The position numbers were made by a program, and so were the translations under genes. A stretch of DNA of 6,054 nucleotides from Sphingobacteriales bacterium. Its GTDB lineage: Bacteria > Bacteroidota > Bacteroidia > Chitinophagales > Chitinophagaceae. Position 1 is the first letter of the stretch. Each line of letters begins with the position of its first letter. Of the stretch, positions 1 to 5,955 are shown one piece after another. Where the stretch lies: contig JAHEFC010000020.1 of assembly GCA_024640385.1 (NCBI GenBank), positions 1-6,054 of the forward strand, written 5' to 3'. The notes under the pieces were generated by a model. That model was given only the letters and a program-made list of their open reading frames with translations. It was not told the origin of the DNA and searched no databases.

Positions 1-77
1 TCCGTATCGCTGCGTTCCCTCTGTGTCTCTGCGTCCCCCTCTGTGTCTCTGTGTTTCCCCCTCCGTGTCTCCGCGTT
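1..77. repeat. Imperfect tandem repeat of ~20 bp at the 3' end of the aspartokinase gene
   Basis: On the plus strand four related units follow one another: about 1-15 (cut by the window edge and most diverged), 16-34, 35-55 and 56-77. The shared core is CTCTGTGTCTCTG followed by CGT or TGT and then a run of C. Read on the minus strand it is a purine-rich unit with core CAGAGACACAGAGG. Unit lengths of 19 to 22 bp vary mainly in the length of the C run. The last unit overlaps the TAA stop codon (78-76) of the minus-strand gene, so the array probably lies in that gene's 3' untranslated region. I see no other copy in the window. From memory, similar CTCTGTGTCTCTG repeats occur between genes in various environmental bacterial genomes, but I cannot verify this here. 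Its function is unknown. The array may continue beyond the window. Confidence 0.8.
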
Positions 78-1395
78 ATAAACCAAAAAGGCCTGCATTA
101 AGCAGCTGAAGAGTTTTTGTTTTCTGATCTGAAGGCACAAGCACTGATACATTATGCGGTGTAGCGCCGAAGCTGACCATCCCGATAGGCACTTCACTGA
201 GTGCTTTGAACATATCTGCCAATACATGTTTGGAAGTAGCCATCTGGTTTCCTACAATGGCAATAATGGTCTGATTTTTCACCACTTCAACTTCTCCGAA
301 TGGATCCAGTTCACGAACGATCTCGTCGAGATTGGCACCGTTATCAATAGTGAGAGAAACCGCAACTTCAGAAGTTGTGATCATATCTATTGGTGTGCGG
401 TATTTTTCAAACACTTCAAAGATCTTCCTTAAAAAACCATAAGCCAGCAACATGCGGCTGCTCTTGACTTTCACTACTATGATACCGTCTTTTGCTGCTA
501 CGGCCTTGATGCCCTGGGATCCGGCTTCTTCGGTGATCAGTGTGCCCTTTGCCTGCGGCTGCATGGTGTTCAGCAGCCTCACTGGTATCTTGTACATCTG
601 GGCAGGCCAAATGGAGGCAGGATGAAGGATCTTTGCACCGAAATAGGCAAGCTCCGCGGCCTCGTCAAAACTAAGCTGTTCAATAGCAACAGTTTTTTCC
701 ACCACACGCGGATCGTTATTATGCATCCCGTCAATATCAGTCCAGATCTCGCATACAGAAGCATTGATGGCGGCTGCGATCAATGAGGCAGAATAATCAC
801 TTCCACCGCGCTTCAGGTTATCCACTTCTCCCCTGGCATTGCGGCATATATAACCCTGGGTCACAAACAGTTTCTTACCCTTATGTTGTTCCAGCAATTG
901 TTTGAGCTTGACCTTAATAGTGCCGATCTGGGGCTCTTCATTGCTGTCGATACTCATGAATTCCAGGGCAGGAATGAGCGCATGATCGATCTTCTGCTCT
1001 TCGAGATACAAGCTGAAAAGCTTCGTGCTCATCAGTTCGCCCTGGGCCAGGATATCCTTATTCAGCGCCTCGTTAAAGGAAATTTTAAGTATGATATTCA
1101 GGAATTCAAAATGCTCATTGATGATGGCATTTGCTTTAGCCTGCATTTCTTTATCGCTGAGCAGCTGCTGGATGAACTGTTTATAATGCTCCTCAAGTTT
1201 AGCGATCAACTGGCTTGCCTGTTTCTTATCTCCCTTAGACATAGAATCACCAATGGAAACAAGACTGTTTGTAGTACCGCTCAATGCACTTAAAACTACT
1301 ATGGTAGGTTCGTCTCCTTTAGTGACCAGCCTGGATACTTCATGCATCCTTTCAGGCTTGCCAACTGAGGTGCCTCCAAACTTCATTATTTTCAT
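76..1395 (-). CDS. lysC: Aspartate kinase (monofunctional, LysC-like)
   Basis: Phosphorylates L-aspartate with ATP to 4-phospho-L-aspartate in the cytoplasm. This is the first step towards lysine/diaminopimelate, threonine and methionine. The 439-residue protein has the whole family layout. The amino-acid kinase domain (about 1-285) shows KFGGTS at 5-10, LSALSGTTN at 34-42, AQGE at 117-120, RGGSDYSA at 196-203, WTDIDGM at 218-224 with NDPR at 227-230, and ELAYFGAKILHP at 248-259. Two ACT-type regulatory regions follow (about 300-375 and 376-439). The stretch DMITTSEVAVSLTID (337-351) resembles the equivalent part of E. coli LysC, which suggests lysine feedback inhibition (inference). There is no homoserine dehydrogenase domain, unlike ThrA. 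The start is the ATG six bases after AAAAAAGG, placing KFGGTS at the usual N-terminal position. The stop codon lies inside a tandem repeat. The family is certain; the lysC symbol rests on similarity and a fused ThrA may exist elsewhere. Confidence 0.95.
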   Translation of the reverse strand: MKIMKFGGTSVGKPERMHEVSRLVTKGDEPTIVVLSALSGTTNSLVSIGDSMSKGDKKQASQLIAKLEEHYKQFIQQLLSDKEMQAKANAIINEHFEFLNIILKISFNEALNKDILAQGELMSTKLFSLYLEEQKIDHALIPALEFMSIDSNEEPQIGTIKVKLKQLLEQHKGKKLFVTQGYICRNARGEVDNLKRGGSDYSASLIAAAINASVCEIWTDIDGMHNNDPRVVEKTVAIEQLSFDEAAELAYFGAKILHPASIWPAQMYKIPVRLLNTMQPQAKGTLITEEAGSQGIKAVAAKDGIIVVKVKSSRMLLAYGFLRKIFEVFEKYRTPIDMITTSEVAVSLTIDNGANLDEIVRELDPFGEVEVVKNQTIIAIVGNQMATSKHVLADMFKALSEVPIGMVSFGATPHNVSVLVPSDQKTKTLQLLNAGLFGL

Positions 1396-1417
1396 ACTTA
1401 ACCTTTTTTGAGGATGG

Positions 1418-1425
1418 CAAAAATA
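1418..1425 (-). promoter_or_regulatory. Putative -7 promoter element of the aspartokinase gene
   Basis: The minus strand reads TATTTTTG, an exact match to the Bacteroidota sigma-factor -7 consensus TAnnTTTG. It lies 22 bases upstream of the ATG at 1395, in the 69-bp gap after the dehydrogenase gene. I see no good -33 TTTG at the expected distance. Transcription would begin near 1413, leaving a leader of about 18 bases that includes AAAAAAGG (1409-1402), the best Shine-Dalgarno-like site in the window. It implies that the kinase can be transcribed independently of the upstream dehydrogenase gene, although read-through is not excluded because that gene has no clear terminator. Confidence 0.5.
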
Positions 1426-1464
1426 TGAAGAAAAGCCGGCAGATGAACAGCTGACTGAATCAAC

Positions 1465-2544
1465 CTAAGGGAATACGATTGAAAACTTATCAGCCAGTTT
1501 ACGCAGGTCCTCAACTACTGGCGCAAGAACCGGGATACCCTGCCGTCTTCTTTCAGTTTCCATTTCACGCTCAGGATCTCCGGGCACCAGCACTTTCTTA
1601 GTTTCCTCTATAGTTGATGCACTGCGAAACCGCGACAGCCACTTATCCATGTTTTGCTTGAACTCATCAGCGGGCCTGAAAGCATCAATACGCATGGCTC
1701 CAAAAAAATGACCAAGGCCCTGACCTGGCTGCCCTTCCGGCATAGGAACATAGGCCGGGAAAGGCGGTACCCAGGGTCCATAATTGGCCCCGCTGAGTAC
1801 TGCGGAAAATATATCCACTATTGCACCCAGCGCATATCCTTTATGACTGCCATGTTCCCTGTCACTGCCCAAAGGAAGCAATGCCCCGCCATGTTTCAGG
1901 GCATGCGCATCACGGGTATCATTGCCCTTTTCATCCTGTATCCAGCCCACTGGGGCTTCCAGATCTTTACGCTGCAAAATTTCAAGTTTACCATTGGCCG
2001 CTGTAGTGGTGGCCATATCTGCTATAAATGGAGGCTCAATTCCTGATGGGATCGCAACACAAATTGGATTTGTACCCAGCATACGTTCATTAGAAAATGT
2101 AGGCGCTACCAAAGCACTTGCATTGGTCATGGAAATACCTATCATGTCGTGCTCAAGCGCTTTCATGGCATGGTATGCAGCAATGCCAAAATGATTGCTG
2201 TTTCGAACTGCTACCCAGCCTGTACCGCAACGGGCTGCTTTTTCAATGGCAATTTGCATGGCAAATGGTGCCACCACTAATCCAAGTCCCCTGTCGCCAT
2301 CTACGGTTGCGGTTGACGGTGTTTCATGAACGATCGTTATCTCTGGACTGGAGTTGATACGACCTGCCTCCCATAATCTCACATAGCCACTTAGCCGGGC
2401 AATGCCATGTGAATCAATTCCACGCAGATCTGCAGACAGCAAAGCATTGGTGGCAATACTGGCGTCCTCTTCACTGCATCCGATCTTAAGGAAAACCTGG
2501 CGGGTGAATTCCTGCAAAGCCTCGATCCTGAAATTTCTCTCCAT
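1465..2544 (-). CDS. Malate/L-lactate dehydrogenase family (Ldh_2) NAD(P)H-dependent oxidoreductase
   Basis: Cytoplasmic NAD(P)-dependent 2-hydroxyacid/2-oxoacid (or cyclic imino acid) oxidoreductase of the Ldh_2 superfamily, whose fold is unrelated to classical Rossmann-type lactate dehydrogenases. The 359 residues match the usual family length. Visible signatures are ADLRGIDSHG at 38-47, with His46 at the position of the family's catalytic histidine, then SNHFG at 116-120, LGTNP at 156-160, DMATT at 176-180, HKGYALG at 234-240, GHFFGAMRIDAF at 278-289 and PGDPERE at 321-327. Known relatives have very different substrates (malate, sulfolactate, 2,3-diketogulonate, ureidoglycolate, delta-1-piperideine-2-carboxylate), and nothing here identifies which applies. 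The neighbouring lysine-pathway kinase does not prove a link. The ATG at 2544 gives the expected N-terminus, but a promoter element sits only four bases upstream of it. The product is read on the same strand as aspartokinase, 69 bp upstream. Confidence 0.92.
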   Translation of the reverse strand: MERNFRIEALQEFTRQVFLKIGCSEEDASIATNALLSADLRGIDSHGIARLSGYVRLWEAGRINSSPEITIVHETPSTATVDGDRGLGLVVAPFAMQIAIEKAARCGTGWVAVRNSNHFGIAAYHAMKALEHDMIGISMTNASALVAPTFSNERMLGTNPICVAIPSGIEPPFIADMATTTAANGKLEILQRKDLEAPVGWIQDEKGNDTRDAHALKHGGALLPLGSDREHGSHKGYALGAIVDIFSAVLSGANYGPWVPPFPAYVPMPEGQPGQGLGHFFGAMRIDAFRPADEFKQNMDKWLSRFRSASTIEETKKVLVPGDPEREMETERRRQGIPVLAPVVEDLRKLADKFSIVFP

Positions 2545-2548
2545 CCGT

Positions 2549-2583
2549 CAAAAATAAGGTCTACTGTCATACATAACCACAAA
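2549..2583 (-). promoter_or_regulatory. Putative Bacteroidota promoter of the dehydrogenase gene (-33 and -7 elements)
   Basis: On the minus strand a TTTG (2583-2580) is followed after 23 bases by TATTTTTG (2556-2549), an exact TAnnTTTG -7 element. A spacing of 17-23 bases is reported for Flavobacterium promoters, so this lies at the upper end. The -7 element ends four bases before the ATG at 2544, so the predicted start of transcription falls on or next to the start codon. The transcript would be leaderless or nearly so. It is part of a divergent intergenic region with the plus-strand lipoprotein gene. Confidence 0.5.
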
Positions 2584-2648
2584 ACATGCTTCCGTCTGCG
2601 ATAAAACAACGCTGGTCGACATTACCCAATCCGGGCCGATCCCGTTAC

Positions 2649-2656
2649 TAGTTTTG
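2649..2656 (+). promoter_or_regulatory. Putative -7 promoter element of the haloperoxidase-family lipoprotein gene
   Basis: TAGTTTTG is an exact match to the Bacteroidota -7 consensus TAnnTTTG and lies 36 bases upstream of the ATG at 2693. No TTG is seen 17-23 bases further upstream, so only half of a typical promoter is supported. Transcription would start near 2661 and give a leader of about 30 bases with no Shine-Dalgarno site, as is common in this phylum. It is divergent from, and about 90 bp away from, the dehydrogenase -7 element. Confidence 0.45.
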
Positions 2657-2692
2657 GAATGATTCTATTTCTTACCTGATAAAACAGCGTTT

Positions 2693-4111
2693 ATGAATAC
2701 AAAACATCTCTTCAGGGTCTCTTTGATGATCATAACCCTGGCTTGGATCTGTTCCTGTCAAAAAACAGAAACTCCCGATGAACTCATTCAAAACTCTATG
2801 CGGCCCGCACATGCCGGGTTCAATGAGAATGACATGGTACTGTACTGGAATGAAAAAATATCCAATGTATTATCAAAAACTACTTCTCCTCCACCTGTTC
2901 TTTCAAGACATTTTACGATGGCTCAGGTAGCCGTTCACGATGCATTGAACTCGATCGTTCCCAAATACCAGACCTATGCATTGACAGATGCCAGGGATAA
3001 GTATGCAGATCCTGACGCAGCTATAACATCTGCTGCATACTGGACATTCAGGCAACTGGATACTTATCTTAAAACATTCCCGCCTTTCACAAACGGGCTT
3101 CCACTCCAAATTTCGGGGAACGACTGGGACGGCTGGTATGCTTCTGCTCTCGGCAATATTCCTGATGGCGCTGCCAAAGACGCAGGTATTGAACTGGGCA
3201 AGAAAGCCGCCCATGCCATCATGGCTAAACGCGCTAATGATGGCTTTGCCGATGCAAGAATTGTTTATGTAGCCGCACCTCCCTCCAATCCTGCAGCCGG
3301 TGTTTGGAGACCCACCATCGCTCAATTTCCGCCAGTTCCGCCGAGCCATATAGGAGGACTTCCATACTGGGGAACTAAAATGAAAACTTTCACTGTGAAC
3401 AATAACGCACAGTTCAGGCCAGGCCCACCACCGGCGCTCAGTTCAAAGGAATATGCTGATGCCTATAATGAAGTAAAATCTTTGGGAGCAAGAGTTGGTT
3501 CTACCCGAACAGCAGATCAGTCTGTGGTGGCAAATTTCTGGCAGGAAACTCCCACCAATATCTGGAACAGGTTTGCCCGGGAGGCGCTGCTCAATAAAAA
3601 AGTTGATGCATGGAGGTCGGCCAGGTTGCTCGCCCTTGTGAACGTTGCCATCTTCGATGCCCTTGTCACATCATTCGATGCCGTTTATCATTACTACACA
3701 TGGAGACCGGAATCGGCTATACGTTCCATGCAGGATGATGGGAATCCGCTGACCAACGGGCAGGCAGACTGGCTTCCCTATGTCACTGATATCAAGATCG
3801 GCCCTCCCCCCCAAACCCCTACAACACCGATACCTGAATATCCGAACACCAATTCTACTTTGGGATCTGCTGCTGCCGAAGCAATGAGGCTATTCTTTGA
3901 AACAGATAAAACTTATGTGAACCTGGTTACCCAGGATGTAACTGTACCGGGAACATCCCGCCTGTTTACGAGTTTCTCCCAGGCCGCCAATGAATATGGC
4001 GATTCAAGATTATATGCCGGATTTGGATTTCGCTTCTCGATAGATACCGGTGATGAGATGGGACAGAAAGCAGGTAAGCATGTTTTTGAAAATATCTTCC
4101 GGGAGAACTGA
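2693..4111 (+). CDS. Vanadium haloperoxidase/PAP2-superfamily lipoprotein lacking most vanadate ligands
   Basis: A 472-residue exported protein. The N-terminus has Lys4 and Arg8, a hydrophobic stretch (9-19) and a lipobox ending in Cys22 (ICSC, 19-22), so a membrane-anchored lipoprotein is expected. The only cysteines are 20 and 22. The rest follows bacterial vanadium-dependent haloperoxidase-like proteins: an N-terminal helical part with AVHDALNSI (80-88), then the three C-terminal motif regions. Motif 1 is VYHYYTWRPESAIR (331-344), motif 2 YPNTNSTLGSAAAEAM (383-398), motif 3 SRLYAGFGFRF (438-448). Family members normally have Lys seven residues before the Arg-Pro, Ser-Gly-His in motif 2 and a His in motif 3. 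Here these are Val331, Asn385-Thr386-Asn387 and Gly445; only Arg338 and Arg439 remain. Normal vanadate chemistry or acid phosphatase activity is therefore unlikely, although the frame is intact. The function is unknown; it may be a binding protein or have a different activity. Confidence 0.85.
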   Translation: MNTKHLFRVSLMIITLAWICSCQKTETPDELIQNSMRPAHAGFNENDMVLYWNEKISNVLSKTTSPPPVLSRHFTMAQVAVHDALNSIVPKYQTYALTDARDKYADPDAAITSAAYWTFRQLDTYLKTFPPFTNGLPLQISGNDWDGWYASALGNIPDGAAKDAGIELGKKAAHAIMAKRANDGFADARIVYVAAPPSNPAAGVWRPTIAQFPPVPPSHIGGLPYWGTKMKTFTVNNNAQFRPGPPPALSSKEYADAYNEVKSLGARVGSTRTADQSVVANFWQETPTNIWNRFAREALLNKKVDAWRSARLLALVNVAIFDALVTSFDAVYHYYTWRPESAIRSMQDDGNPLTNGQADWLPYVTDIKIGPPPQTPTTPIPEYPNTNSTLGSAAAEAMRLFFETDKTYVNLVTQDVTVPGTSRLFTSFSQAANEYGDSRLYAGFGFRFSIDTGDEMGQKAGKHVFENIFREN

Positions 4112-4136
4112 TCTTCCCCTTCATCTTATCCAACAT

Positions 4137-4172
4137 AGCGCTGCCCCTGGGGGGGCAGCGCTTTTTATTTTT
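4137..4172 (+). terminator. Intrinsic terminator after the haloperoxidase-family gene
   Basis: An 11-bp perfect stem (AGCGCTGCCCC at 4137-4147 with GGGGCAGCGCT at 4152-4162) closes a four-base TGGG loop and is followed by a T-rich tract, TTTTATTTTT, up to 4172. It starts 25 bases after the TGA stop. The very GC-rich stem with an adjacent U tract is a textbook rho-independent terminator. It separates the lipoprotein gene from the next gene on the same strand. The opposite strand lacks a T tract, so it is probably one-way. Confidence 0.92.
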
Positions 4173-4174
4173 AG

Positions 4175-4182
4175 TAACTTCG
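4175..4182 (+). promoter_or_regulatory. Possible -7 promoter element of the L,D-transpeptidase-like gene
   Basis: TAACTTCG differs from the Bacteroidota -7 consensus TAnnTTTG at one position. It lies immediately after the preceding terminator and 17 bases before the ATG at 4200, giving a predicted leader of only about 10-12 bases that is A-rich and has no Shine-Dalgarno site. The -33 region would fall inside the terminator stem and shows no TTTG. The position between a strong terminator and a gene on the same strand is the main support. Confidence 0.4.
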
Positions 4183-4199
4183 AACCCTAAGAAAAATTC

Positions 4200-5480
4200 A
4201 TGATCCGTCTGCTATCCATCATCCTCCTTATTTTTTGTACCTCCAAGGTCCATGCCCAATTTTCAGCAGATGCCATAAAGACCAATTATGTTCTGCAGGC
4301 ACAACGTGACAATCTCAGGAAGAATTTATATAACTACACCATTCAACAGTCCTTCGCACTTCCCCTCAACAAGGAAACAGAATATCGCTACCAGTCTGCA
4401 TTCTGGGCCATCAGCCAGTTCATTGTTTTTAACGACCTGGTAAGAACTGGATTCAACAAAACACTGGCAGCGTACAATGATTCGCTGGAGGTGGAAACCA
4501 GGAGGGCTTTTCTTGAAGCCATGTATGCCGTTGCGCCTGACAGCTATCTCGCGGCAATGAAAAAGATCATGGGTGTTGAGAAACATCCGAAGTTGCAGGC
4601 CATGATCATGCTATGGGTATTGAAGGCCGATCCGAAAACACTGCCGGAGATCAGAATGACTGTAGACAGGCAATACCGGGCCGACAGTACCAATAAGATC
4701 CTTGAGGCACTCTGGCTCTATGTTGAAAACTATGGCAAACCTGAAATGGTACCCTCGATCCACGATCTGTTTGCCCATCAGCAGTTGCATATGCAGAAAA
4801 TTGTCTATTCATTCCAGAACAGGAACCGCGACTACCCTGGAATAGCTGTAGTACAGAAACAGGATGGAAGTTTTGAACGGGATGAGCAGGGCAAGCTGCT
4901 GGTGTTTGGCCAACTGGCACGTTCCGCTTCCGGTATGCCCTATTTTATCACCAACGGAAACACTCCCCAGGGAATTTATTCTATTACTGGAACAGCAAGC
5001 TCAGGAAATAATTTCATTGGCCCAACTCCTAACCTGCAGATGATCATGCCCTTTGAATACTACTGGAAAGATTTTTTCCATAGTGATGCTGATACTACAG
5101 ACCCTTTAAAAGCATATGATGAACTGCTTCCTGCATCCTGGCGAAATTTCCGGGGCGCCCATGAATCTTTCCGCGCCGGGGAGATCGGCAGAACCGAGAT
5201 CATAGCGCATGGCACCACCATCGATCCGGAATATTTCAAAGGCAAACCATATTATCCTTATTCGCCTACACTTGGATGTTTATGTTCAGCCGAACTCTGG
5301 GACAGTTCAACAGGGAATATCCGGGAAAGTGAGCAGTTACGATTGGTGAATGGATTTTTAAGATCACTGGGCGATACGGGCTTCCTGATCGTTATCGATT
5401 ATTTTAATAAAAACAGGGCGTTGACCGCGGCAGATATCGAACCATTCATCACCAGCTTCGAACAGAAATACAAAAGGTGA
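4200..5480 (+). CDS. Secreted protein with HEAT-like helices and a diverged YkuD-type L,D-transpeptidase domain
   Basis: A 426-residue protein with a Sec signal peptide (about 1-19, VHA before Gln20), so it should act in the periplasm or outside the cell. Residues 20-200 look entirely helical. Three stretches of about 30-35 residues, near 104-120, 132-152 and 166-190, share a helix-turn-helix rhythm with an acidic or proline turn, resembling HEAT-like repeats. From about 208 the sequence turns beta-rich and shows signs of a YkuD fold: NTPQGIYSI (254-262), like the family's TPxGxF, then AHG (336-338), then SPTLGCLC (355-362). His337 and Cys360 would be the catalytic pair; the spacing of 22 residues between them is slightly long. 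The usual Arg or Asn two residues after the cysteine is replaced by Cys362. Such enzymes cross-link peptidoglycan or attach proteins to it; the role here is inferred. It probably forms its own transcription unit, since a strong terminator precedes it. Confidence 0.65.
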   Translation: MIRLLSIILLIFCTSKVHAQFSADAIKTNYVLQAQRDNLRKNLYNYTIQQSFALPLNKETEYRYQSAFWAISQFIVFNDLVRTGFNKTLAAYNDSLEVETRRAFLEAMYAVAPDSYLAAMKKIMGVEKHPKLQAMIMLWVLKADPKTLPEIRMTVDRQYRADSTNKILEALWLYVENYGKPEMVPSIHDLFAHQQLHMQKIVYSFQNRNRDYPGIAVVQKQDGSFERDEQGKLLVFGQLARSASGMPYFITNGNTPQGIYSITGTASSGNNFIGPTPNLQMIMPFEYYWKDFFHSDADTTDPLKAYDELLPASWRNFRGAHESFRAGEIGRTEIIAHGTTIDPEYFKGKPYYPYSPTLGCLCSAELWDSSTGNIRESEQLRLVNGFLRSLGDTGFLIVIDYFNKNRALTAADIEPFITSFEQKYKR

Positions 5481-5499
5481 TCCAAAGACCACCTTTTGT
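5470..5499. terminator. Probable bidirectional hairpin terminator between convergent genes
   Basis: A 10-bp perfect inverted repeat, ACAAAAGGTG (5470-5479) with CACCTTTTGT (5490-5499), encloses a 10-base loop. The left arm contains the last codons of the L,D-transpeptidase-like gene and most of its TGA stop (5478-5480). On the plus strand the right arm ends in TTTTGTTC. On the minus strand, downstream of ssb, the hairpin is followed by ATTTCTGTT. Neither tail is a clean U tract, but the location between two convergent genes 52 bp apart fits a shared terminator. A run of eight T at 5523-5530 lies too far from the stem to be part of it. Confidence 0.45.
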
Positions 5500-5532
5500 T
5501 CATTCTACCCTTACTAACACCATTTTTTTTGA

Positions 5533-5955
5533 TCAGAACGGAAGATCATCTTCCACTTGTCCAACTTCAGCTGCCACCGTCATACCAGAACCAGAGGATG
5601 ATGATGACTGTTCAGCATACCCGCCGGATTGCTCAGACCTGTTACCTCCCAGCAACTGAACGTTCAGCACACGCATGGTCAATGAGGCACCAAAGCTTCC
5701 ATCGTTCTTGGTATAGGTCCTTACCTCAGGATTTCCTTCAACATACACTTGTGTCCCTTTCTTGAGATAGGGAGCTACCGCGGTTCTGTCCGTCCAGTAA
5801 GCGCATTCCACCCAGATCGTGCGGTCTTTCTGCTGCCCCGAGGCATCGCGGAATTTTTCCGTATGTGCAACGTTGAAATTGATCACTGATTTTCCATTCA
5901 CACTGTTGGTAATTGCATCTTTACCAAGATTCCCGATCACCTGTAATTTTATCAT
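5533..5955 (-). CDS. ssb: Single-stranded DNA-binding protein
   Basis: Binds single-stranded DNA during replication, recombination and repair, normally as a homotetramer, and recruits partner proteins through its acidic tail. The start is taken as the ATG at 5955, giving 140 residues that begin MIKLQVIGNLGKDA, the usual first strand of the OB fold. An in-frame TTG at 6003 would add 16 residues unlike any SSB. The OB fold spans about 1-103, with conserved INFNVA (25-30), WVECAYW (48-54) and GTQVYVEGNPEVRTY (67-81). A short Ser/Gly/Gln-rich linker (about 104-134) follows, and the protein ends in DDLPF (136-140), the partner-binding C-terminal tip, so the gene is complete. It is somewhat shorter than E. 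coli SSB (178 residues) because of the short linker. Upstream DNA shows no convincing TAnnTTTG or Shine-Dalgarno site, so it could be cotranscribed with a gene beyond the window. Confidence 0.96.
   Translation of the reverse strand: MIKLQVIGNLGKDAITNSVNGKSVINFNVAHTEKFRDASGQQKDRTIWVECAYWTDRTAVAPYLKKGTQVYVEGNPEVRTYTKNDGSFGASLTMRVLNVQLLGGNRSEQSGGYAEQSSSSSGSGMTVAAEVGQVEDDLPF

Noticed and set aside
1..77. G-quadruplex in the minus strand of the repeat
   Set aside because: Only about three G runs of three or more occur and they are separated by roughly 15 bases, too far apart for a stable intramolecular quadruplex.
1..77. CRISPR array
   Set aside because: The units are adjacent without unique spacers of constant length and differ from one another, so they are a degenerate tandem repeat.
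154..432. Plus-strand open frames lying antisense to the aspartokinase gene (also 883-1293)
   Set aside because: They oppose a fully conserved gene, lack family features and are explained as codon-bias shadows.
1396..1464. Terminator between the dehydrogenase and aspartokinase genes
   Set aside because: The only pairing before a T-rich stretch is a short imperfect stem with a mismatch and a G-U pair and a 9-base loop, too weak to call.
2903..3349. 148-residue minus-strand open frame opposite the haloperoxidase-family gene
   Set aside because: Cysteine- and arginine-rich composition with no recognisable domain; it is opposite a coherent coding sequence.
3806..3812. Run of seven C inside the haloperoxidase-family gene as a possible phase-variation or frameshift site
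   Set aside because: The frame downstream still matches the family (YP..ST..AAAEA and SRLYAG.FRF), so no shift has occurred, and seven bases is short for a contingency tract. It does not explain the altered motifs.
5477..5765. Short plus-strand frames starting at the end of the transpeptidase-like gene
   Set aside because: They run antisense through the conserved SSB tail and linker; the overlapping start at 5477 is coincidental.
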